A DNA stretch of 64,000 nucleotides from Micromonospora ureilytica. GTDB taxonomy: Bacteria; Actinomycetota; Actinomycetes; Mycobacteriales; Micromonosporaceae. This document shows, one piece after another, positions 58,576 through 64,000 of the stretch (the stretch's first letter is position 1; every line of letters starts with the position of its first letter). The notes beneath the pieces were generated by a model. The model ran no database searches. It saw only the letters and a program-made list of their open reading frames with translations, and was not told the DNA's origin. The translations under genes and the position numbers were made by a program. Location: positions 1,488,001 through 1,552,000 of the forward strand of contig NZ_JADOTX010000001.1 in the NCBI RefSeq assembly GCF_015751765.1. The letters are read 5' to 3'.

Positions 58576-61145
58576 CGGCTCGCCCGCTGCGGCCACGGTT
58601 GCCCGGCCGTGTCGCTCGCGCGGTCGGCGACGAGGGTGCGCAGCAGCGCCAGCAGCTCGGTGCGGTTGGCGCAGTTCAGCCGGTTGCGCATCCGTGCCAC
58701 GTGGTGTTCGACGGTCTTGGCCGAGATGAAGAGCCGGTCGCCGATCTCCCGGTAGGTCAGTCCGGCCAGCACCAGCTCGGCAACCTCGTACTCGCGGTCG
58801 CTGAGCCCGTGCTGGGTGGGGCCGGCGACCCGTGCCGTGTTCGCGCCGGTTGTCGGTGTCTGCGCGCCGGGCCCGCCGGAGGGCCGCCCCTGCAACGCTC
58901 GGGCGCACTCCAGCAGGGTGGTCATGGCACGCCGGTCCGCGGTGCGGATGGCGGCCTGCCCGGCGAGGCGGGCGCCGTCCCAGCACAGCCCGGTGTCGTG
59001 CAGCCCGCGGGCGGTGGCCTCCACCCGGATCGGGTCGACGACCCCCCGGAGGACCTCCACCCAGCTCTCCCCGGCGGCGGCGACGACTGCCGCGTACCGG
59101 CTGTGGCCCGCTGCGGCGAGCAACGCCGCGACGTGTTCGTCGGCGACCGTCGGCTCGCCGGTCAGGATGGCGGCGTGCAGCCCGCTCCAGTGCAACGGGA
59201 CACTCCACAGTGGCGGGTTGCCGAGGCGGTCGAGCAGCGCACGCCCCTGCTGCAGGTACGGCTCCAGCCGGGCCAGGTCGCCCAGCCGCGCGCCCGCGAT
59301 GGCCAGCTCACCCAGCGGCAGCAGGGTGAACAGGTCGACGGGGTGTCGCACCACCGCCTCCAGCGCCTGCCCCCAACCCCGCTTGAGCGCCCCGAGGTCA
59401 CTGTTGCGCCGGCCGATGCCCATCCGGATCGCGGCGGCGAAGAGCTGGTCGCGTGACTCCAGTTGCCGCCCGTCGAGCGTCACAGTGGCGAGGCGCTCGC
59501 CGGCGGCGTGGATCTCGCCACGGACCATCAGGATCCAGGCCTGCAACAGCCGGTGGCGGCGAGCCATCAGCGGGCCGCCGACACCGGCGCCCAGGGCGCG
59601 GTGCAGCACCCGCTCGGCGATCTCCAACTCACCGCAGTGCACCGCCGTCAACGCGGCGAGGGCCGCCGGGCTGTCCGGCAGCAGCGCCGCTCGCCCGTCC
59701 GGCTCCAGCAACGCGGCGGCCTGCACGAGCGCGGAGAGCGCGGCGGTCGGCGGGCCGGTCACGCTCTCGCGTACGCCGTTGGCCATCAGTCGGGCGGCGC
59801 TGGCGTGCAGGGTGGGTGGCTCGCCCGCCGGGTCACCCGCCGGCGACTCGGTGGTGGCCGCCAGGTCGCCGGTGGCCAGCCCGCCGACGATGGCGAACGC
59901 CGCCGCAGAGGCGGTGCCCGACCACCGGAACAGCTCGACGCTGCGACCGACGTGACCACGGTGGGCCAGGGCGGTGGCGGCGACCACTGCCGCCTCGGAG
60001 CGGTCCGGGGGAGCGGCCGTGGCCAGCAGTCGGTCCGCCAGCCGGAGCGCGTCGTCGAGGTCACCGGCGAGCGCGGCGGCGAGCGCCTGCCGCGCGTTGG
60101 GCGGCCCTCCGGCGGCCGTCGCCGCCGCGAACAGTTCGGCGGCGAACGCCGGCTCGTCGGCCAGCGCCTCGTCCGCCGCGGCGGCCAGGGTCGCGGGCGG
60201 GCAGTCGCCGAGCGCGCCGACCGCGAGCAGGGACCGGACCAGCGGCAGCACCGCGCCACCCCGGGCGAGCTGCAACTCGGTGAGCCGGCGCCAGACCGCC
60301 GTCCGCTCGGTGGTGGGACTGAGCGTCGCGACGACCCGCCGGACGATCGGCGCGAGCCGGCCGTCGGCGCCCAGCAGCCCGGCCGCCCTGGTCGTGGCGA
60401 TCAGTTCGTCCACCCCGGCCGGGTCCCGACCCAGCAACGTGCCGAGCATGCTGACCGGCAGCGCCCCGCCGGCCGCGACGGCGAGCAGCAGCCGTCGTAC
60501 CTCGGTGGGCTGAACGTCCAGGTCCGGCCCGAATTCGAGGATGACGGACCGGGGTGGGTCGACGGTCGCGCCGGTCCGGGAATCCGGGCCGGCCAGGCCG
60601 CGGGCCAGCCGTTCGACATCCCGGGGTACGCCGGCGGTCTGCGTGTGGACGAAGTCGACGAGGTCGGCGGGGCGGCCCAGCTGCGGTGTGGCGGCGAGGT
60701 AGGCGGCGGTCTGCTCCCGGGTGAACGGCGTGAGCAGCACTGCCTGCCCGTCGCGGCGCAGGGCGTCGACCAGCTCGCTGAACGCCGCCGACCGAGGCCA
60801 CGGGCGGTGGGCCACCACCAACCGGTGTCGGCGGCCGGCGACCAGACGCAGCAGCGCCTCGATCCGCGCGTCGTCGAGCAGGTGCGCGTCGTCGACAAGC
60901 ACCACAGTGTCGGGGTCGACCGGCTCATCCGGCTCCGGCGCGGCCGTGCGTACGGCGATCCCGGCGCGCTGGTGAACGCGCTCCAGCTCGGCGAGCAGAG
61001 CGGTCTTCCCGTGACCGGCCGGGCCGGCGACGCCGACGGTCAGTGGGCCGGTCGGATCCTGCGCGACCGAGTCCAGCAGCGCCTGCAACCCCTTGTCCAC
61101 TGTCAACCCTGGGGCGTCGAGGTCATTCATGATCATCGGGGTCAT
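58572..61145 (-). CDS. Large LuxR-type ATPase regulator (LAL/MalT-like)
   Basis: 857 residues: N-terminal AAA/NACHT-like ATPase (Walker A GVAGPAGHGKTALLAEL near residues 38-54, Walker B DTVVLVDDAHLLDDARIEALL), a long helical TPR-like middle rich in Ala/Leu, and a C-terminal LuxR helix-turn-helix (HGLSDREYEVAELVLAGLTYREIGDRLFISAKTVEHHVARMRNRLNCANRTELLALL). It would activate transcription when ATP and an inducer bind. The ATG overlaps the Hsp70 gene stop (ATGA). Its inclusion in a kinase/roadblock operon suggests an intracellular signal arm, possibly for the operon itself and the divergent iniB gene. Confidence 0.9.
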   Translation of the reverse strand: MTPMIMNDLDAPGLTVDKGLQALLDSVAQDPTGPLTVGVAGPAGHGKTALLAELERVHQRAGIAVRTAAPEPDEPVDPDTVVLVDDAHLLDDARIEALLRLVAGRRHRLVVAHRPWPRSAAFSELVDALRRDGQAVLLTPFTREQTAAYLAATPQLGRPADLVDFVHTQTAGVPRDVERLARGLAGPDSRTGATVDPPRSVILEFGPDLDVQPTEVRRLLLAVAAGGALPVSMLGTLLGRDPAGVDELIATTRAAGLLGADGRLAPIVRRVVATLSPTTERTAVWRRLTELQLARGGAVLPLVRSLLAVGALGDCPPATLAAAADEALADEPAFAAELFAAATAAGGPPNARQALAAALAGDLDDALRLADRLLATAAPPDRSEAAVVAATALAHRGHVGRSVELFRWSGTASAAAFAIVGGLATGDLAATTESPAGDPAGEPPTLHASAARLMANGVRESVTGPPTAALSALVQAAALLEPDGRAALLPDSPAALAALTAVHCGELEIAERVLHRALGAGVGGPLMARRHRLLQAWILMVRGEIHAAGERLATVTLDGRQLESRDQLFAAAIRMGIGRRNSDLGALKRGWGQALEAVVRHPVDLFTLLPLGELAIAGARLGDLARLEPYLQQGRALLDRLGNPPLWSVPLHWSGLHAAILTGEPTVADEHVAALLAAAGHSRYAAVVAAAGESWVEVLRGVVDPIRVEATARGLHDTGLCWDGARLAGQAAIRTADRRAMTTLLECARALQGRPSGGPGAQTPTTGANTARVAGPTQHGLSDREYEVAELVLAGLTYREIGDRLFISAKTVEHHVARMRNRLNCANRTELLALLRTLVADRASDTAGQPWPQRASR

Positions 61146-62401
61146 CCTTCGCGTCCGCGGCTGCGGGCCAGCGCCAGGCGGGACGGCTTCGGCAGTTCCA
61201 GTGGGAGGATCCGGACCGGCGGCCGCGGTGGCGGATCGCCCGGAACGGTGTGATGGGGGCGGCGCGGTGCCGGGAGGGTGCTCGGCCCGGCACCGCTGAC
61301 CGGGGCCGGAACACGGGCCGGCGCCGGCTGGCGGGGGCGTGGTGACACCACCTGGCAGGCGGCCATCGCCGCCCCGGTGGCGGCGGTCAACTGTGCGTCC
61401 GGTTCCACCTCGACGGGCACCGGGAGGGCCGCGCTGATCAGCTCGGTCACGAGCGGGACCCGGGTGGAGCCGCCGGCCAGCAGGACGCCGTCGAGCTGCG
61501 CCGGAGTCAGGTCGGCACCGCGTACGGCCCGGAGCAGGAGGTCGACGGTGGCCTGCACCGTCGGGCGGATCATGGCCTCGAACTGCGCCCGGGTCACCGG
61601 CACCCGTGCCGGGCCGCTCGGCAGGGTCAGCACCACGTCGGCAGTGAGGTCGACGGTCAGCACCCGCTTGACCCGGTCACACTCCGCGCGCAGTCCGCGC
61701 AGCGCGGCCTGGGCCCCGCGACGTCCGGTCGCGGCCAACTCCCGGGCCAGCATGGTACGTGCATGCTCGGCCAGCGCCTCGTCGAAGTCGGCGCCACCTA
61801 TCGACTCGAGGCCCTGGGGGGTGCCGACCGTCTCGTACGTGCCGCGCGGGGTGCGGCGCACCAGAGCGGCCTCGAAGCTGTTGCCTCCCAGGGCGTAGAC
61901 CACCGCGATGTTGCCCGCGAACCCGCGAGCGGCGTGGCTCTCGGCCACGGTGACCGTGCGGGGCAGCAACGTCACGTGCCGTAGGCCGAGGTTCGACAGT
62001 GCCCGGTGCAGCACCTCCCGTCGGTAGGGGCGCCACCCCGCCGGGTGACTGAGCACGATCGCCTCGGCCGCCTCGCCCTGCAGGGCGTGGACCCGCTCCA
62101 CCACCCACGCCGCCAGTTCGGCGGTCAGCGTCTGCGGCGCGCACGGCTCGCCGCCGAGCAGCACCGGCACGTCGTCGCCGATCCGGTGGACGAAGTCGCG
62201 GGTGGTGCGGCTGCCGTCGTCGGTCGCGGGCTCGCCGACACGGAGCGAACCGTCCTCGGCCAGGCAGAGCACCGAGGGCATGAGAGGTGAGCCGGCGCTC
62301 AGCGGGACGGCCTCGGGGCGTGTCCAGGTCGCGCCGCGTCGCCGTGCGACGGCGGCGGTCGTGTTGCTGCTTCCGATGTCTATCCCCAGGACGTACGGCA
62401 T
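61142..62401 (-). CDS. Hsp70-family ATPase-domain protein without substrate-binding domain
   Basis: 419 residues. It has the actin-like Hsp70 nucleotide-binding domain only: phosphate-1 loop LGIDIGSSNTTAAVA, ESHAARGFAGNIAVVYALGGNSFEAAL (phosphate-2, where DLGGGTFD is changed to ALGGNSFE), GLESIGGADFDEAL, and LDGVLLAGGSTRVPLV (adenosine motif). After about residue 350 a Pro/Arg-rich tail replaces the chaperone substrate-binding domain. It therefore looks like a signalling ATPase rather than a chaperone. First gene of the minus-strand operon, divergent from iniB across 300 nt. Confidence 0.9.
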   Translation of the reverse strand: MPYVLGIDIGSSNTTAAVARRRGATWTRPEAVPLSAGSPLMPSVLCLAEDGSLRVGEPATDDGSRTTRDFVHRIGDDVPVLLGGEPCAPQTLTAELAAWVVERVHALQGEAAEAIVLSHPAGWRPYRREVLHRALSNLGLRHVTLLPRTVTVAESHAARGFAGNIAVVYALGGNSFEAALVRRTPRGTYETVGTPQGLESIGGADFDEALAEHARTMLARELAATGRRGAQAALRGLRAECDRVKRVLTVDLTADVVLTLPSGPARVPVTRAQFEAMIRPTVQATVDLLLRAVRGADLTPAQLDGVLLAGGSTRVPLVTELISAALPVPVEVEPDAQLTAATGAAMAACQVVSPRPRQPAPARVPAPVSGAGPSTLPAPRRPHHTVPGDPPPRPPVRILPLELPKPSRLALARSRGREG

Positions 62402-62701
62402 CGTCTCTGTCTCTCCCCGTGAGTCGGCCGGTCGGTGGCGATGGCGTCGGCTGTCCGACGACCCACCCCCGGCGAACCCCGCGGGCTCCTACGTTCGTAC
62501 CAGAGATCAGTCCCTGGTCGGGACCCTAATCTCGTCGGGACGGTTTCCCCCTCTCCCCCTAACGTACGAGGTGGCGGAGCCCCTAGTTCAACCGGCCCGG
62601 ATGCGGGTTCAGCCCCGATGCCCGGGGGCGAGCCCCGGTAATAGCGTCGTCACCGTCGACGTACGACACCCGCCAATGCCACATCCGAGGAGAACCGGCA
62701 C
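62402..62701. promoter_or_regulatory. Divergent promoter region (Hsp70 operon / iniB)
   Basis: 300 nt with no gene. It holds the opposing promoters of the conservon-like operon and the iniB-dynamin unit. A TAATAG hexamer near 62639 could be the iniB -10, and GAGGAGAA before 62702 is its ribosome site. A C-rich tract (about 62546-62562) and GC hairpins are present; no known operator is recognised. A shared regulator, such as the LuxR-type protein of the operon, is a reasonable guess. Confidence 0.45.
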
Positions 62702-63589
62702 ATGGACTCGCAGCAGACCCTCCACGACTTCGTGCTCGACCTACTGACGAACCCGGACGCGCGGTCGGCCTTCGACCTCGACCCCGAGGGTGCGTTGCGG
62801 GGGGCGGGGCTCACCGACATCACCGCTGCGGACGTGCAGGACGTCGTGCCGCTGGTCGTCGACTACGCGCCGGGGGCGGGCCTCGCGCCGCTGACCTCGC
62901 CGGTCGGGCAGCTCGGGTTTGACCCGCTGCTCACCGACACCACCGACGTGGTGGGTCAGTTGCAGAGCGTGGCGCAGCAGATCAGCATCACCAGCTCGCC
63001 CACCGGCGTGGACGTCAAGGCCGGGGTGCTCGGCGCCATCGCCGTCGACCCGTCGACCGCCGCTGCCGGGGTCACCGTGCTGCCGGGCATCGGTCTGGGC
63101 GTCGGTCCGTCCGGCCTCGACACCGACCTGGCCGGTGTCGCCGACGTGGCGCACACCCTCGACGCCGACGTGGTGCAGCCGGTGGACGCGATCGCGGACC
63201 CGGTGATCGGGGACGTCACCGGCACCGTGGGCGACCCGACCGGCCTGCTCGGCGTCACCGACTCGAACCTGATCGGCGGCGATCTGACCGGCGGTGTCCT
63301 CTCCGGCACCCACGGTCAGCTCGGCGGGGTCGTCAGCTCCCTCGGTGTCGACGACACCCTCAGTGGGCTGGGCCTCGGGCACGGCGACGGCGTCGTCGGC
63401 GGCGTGGTCCCGCCGCTCGACGTGTCGTCGACGGTGGGCGGCGTGACGCACCAGGTGGACAGCCTCCTCCCCGGTGTCACCGACACGGTCGGTGACGTGA
63501 CCGGTGGGGTCACCGATGGTGTGCTCGGCGGCGACTCGCACGCCTCGTCCGATCACGGGCTGCTGGGTATCACCGGCGGTCTGCTCTGA
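62702..63589 (+). CDS. iniB: IniB N-terminal domain protein
   Basis: 295 residues. The first 50 match the IniB N-terminal domain (TLHDFVLDLLTNPDARSAFDLDPEGALRGAGLTDITAADVQDVVPLVVDY). The rest is a low-complexity Gly/Val/Asp/Thr-rich chain with imperfect repeats (DTDLAGVADVAHTLDADVV, GDVTGTVGDPTGLLGVT, GGVVSSLGVDDTLSGLGLGHGDGVVGGVV, GDVTGGVTDGVLGGDSH), with no signal peptide or membrane helix. In mycobacteria iniB precedes the dynamin-like iniA/iniC genes and is induced by cell-wall stress. GAGGAGAA lies upstream of the ATG. Confidence 0.87.
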   Translation: MDSQQTLHDFVLDLLTNPDARSAFDLDPEGALRGAGLTDITAADVQDVVPLVVDYAPGAGLAPLTSPVGQLGFDPLLTDTTDVVGQLQSVAQQISITSSPTGVDVKAGVLGAIAVDPSTAAAGVTVLPGIGLGVGPSGLDTDLAGVADVAHTLDADVVQPVDAIADPVIGDVTGTVGDPTGLLGVTDSNLIGGDLTGGVLSGTHGQLGGVVSSLGVDDTLSGLGLGHGDGVVGGVVPPLDVSSTVGGVTHQVDSLLPGVTDTVGDVTGGVTDGVLGGDSHASSDHGLLGITGGLL

Positions 63590-63611
63590 CAGGGATTTCC
63601 GGTCGGAGCGG

Positions 63612-63643
63612 AGGGTCGGATCGTCTCGGGCGATCCGGCCCTT
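63612..63643 (+). terminator. Hairpin between iniB and the dynamin gene
   Basis: 12-bp stem with one G-U pair (63612-63623 with 63631-63642) and a 7-nt loop, 23 nt after the iniB stop. May be a partial terminator that lowers read-through into the dynamin gene, or mark its separate promoter. Confidence 0.6.
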
Positions 63644-63703
63644 CCCGGTTCCACATCAGGTCCCTCTTGATAATTGAGCCGAAATCCGCACACTTGGTGC
63701 GGT

Positions 63704-64000
63704 GATGGCCGGGATCTGGTTGGACGTGCTGGACGAGATCGCCCGCACCTGCACTGCGCACGGTCGTGGTGACCTCCTCCAGACGGTGCGACAGAAGCGT
63801 GCGCAACTGCTGGACCCGACGCTGCGTGTCCTGGTCATCGGTGAGCCGAACCAGGGCAAGAGCCAGCTGATCAACGCGATCATCAACGCTCCGGCCTGTC
63901 CGGTCGGCGACGGCCGTACGACAGTCCTGCCGACGGTGGTGCAGCACGCCGAGGCCCCCACCGCGGCGGTGGCGCAGGCTTCGCCACCAGCTCCGGGTCA
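63704..64000 (+). CDS. iniA: Dynamin-like GTPase (IniA-like), 5' part only
   Basis: The first 99 codons are in the window; the gene continues past the right edge. After an N-terminal helix (MAGIWLDVLDEIARTCTAHGR, DLLQTVRQKRAQLLDPTLR) comes the G1 P-loop VLVIGEPNQGKSQLINAIIN and the G2/switch region VGDGRTTVLPTVVQHAEAP, the pattern of bacterial dynamin-like proteins. These remodel membranes using GTP; IniA of Mycobacterium is the nearest named relative, and the IniB gene before it supports this. No clear Shine-Dalgarno: the ATG at 63704 follows GCGGTG. Confidence 0.85.

Overview
The window reads as chromosomal DNA of a high-GC actinobacterium, most likely Micromonosporaceae (Micromonospora-like; inferred from gene content and very high GC, not proven). 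Genes are dense, and ATGA or GTGA stop/start overlaps are frequent. I see no tRNA, rRNA, CRISPR array, transposase, integrase or phage gene.

Layout. 0-6.4 kb: the 3' part of a cobalamin riboswitch leaves the left edge on the minus strand. Next come an iron-type superoxide dismutase gene and a five-gene nickel/peptide-type ABC importer. Both have a near-identical inverted repeat upstream (TTGCAA-N5-TGGCAA) that fits the Nur box, so they look like one nickel-responsive regulon. 6.5-8.7 kb: a secreted repeat protein and a signal peptidase II. 8.7-14 kb: lutABC (lactate oxidation), a FadR-type GntR regulator, a fumarylacetoacetase-family hydrolase and an SDR dehydrogenase. Together these fit the end of a non-phosphorylating L-fucose/L-rhamnose route that yields pyruvate plus L-lactate. 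15-23 kb: two secreted metallophosphoesterase paralogues that share a 109-nt leader; one has lost its carbohydrate-binding domain. They flank an ECF sigma factor, a membrane protein and a GH97 glycosidase. 23-30 kb: a sugar-acid operon (GntR regulator, ABC importer without its own ATPase, galactonate- and mannonate-type dehydratases, gluconokinase). 30-42 kb: a second ECF sigma factor, an 1820-residue single-chain acyl-CoA carboxylase, a NAGPA-type phosphodiester glycosidase, a winged-helix HTH_42 protein, a CBM2 protein and an SAM methyltransferase. 42-49 kb: a response regulator beside a decapitated histidine kinase, a CBM13/FN3/sugar-dehydrogenase fusion, the RNA-polymerase motor ATPase HelR with a rifamycin-associated element, a YccF protein and two STAS proteins. 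49.6-55 kb: a response regulator/kinase/GerMN-lipoprotein operon, a membrane protein and a secreted glycerophosphodiesterase. 55-64 kb: a minus-strand operon (Hsp70 ATPase domain, LuxR-type ATPase regulator, NIT-domain kinase, roadblock, DUF742, membrane-anchored CBM2-like protein). It is divergent from an IniB-like protein and a dynamin-like GTPase that runs off the right edge.

Most notable items: the paired Nur boxes; the HelR/RAE pair; the conservon-like operon in which the usual GTPase is replaced by a surface protein, while Hsp70 and LuxR partners are added, divergent from iniBA; and the duplicated phosphoesterase leader. Operon boundaries of minus-strand genes were set from stop/start overlaps and Shine-Dalgarno sites. 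Functions are by motif recognition only.
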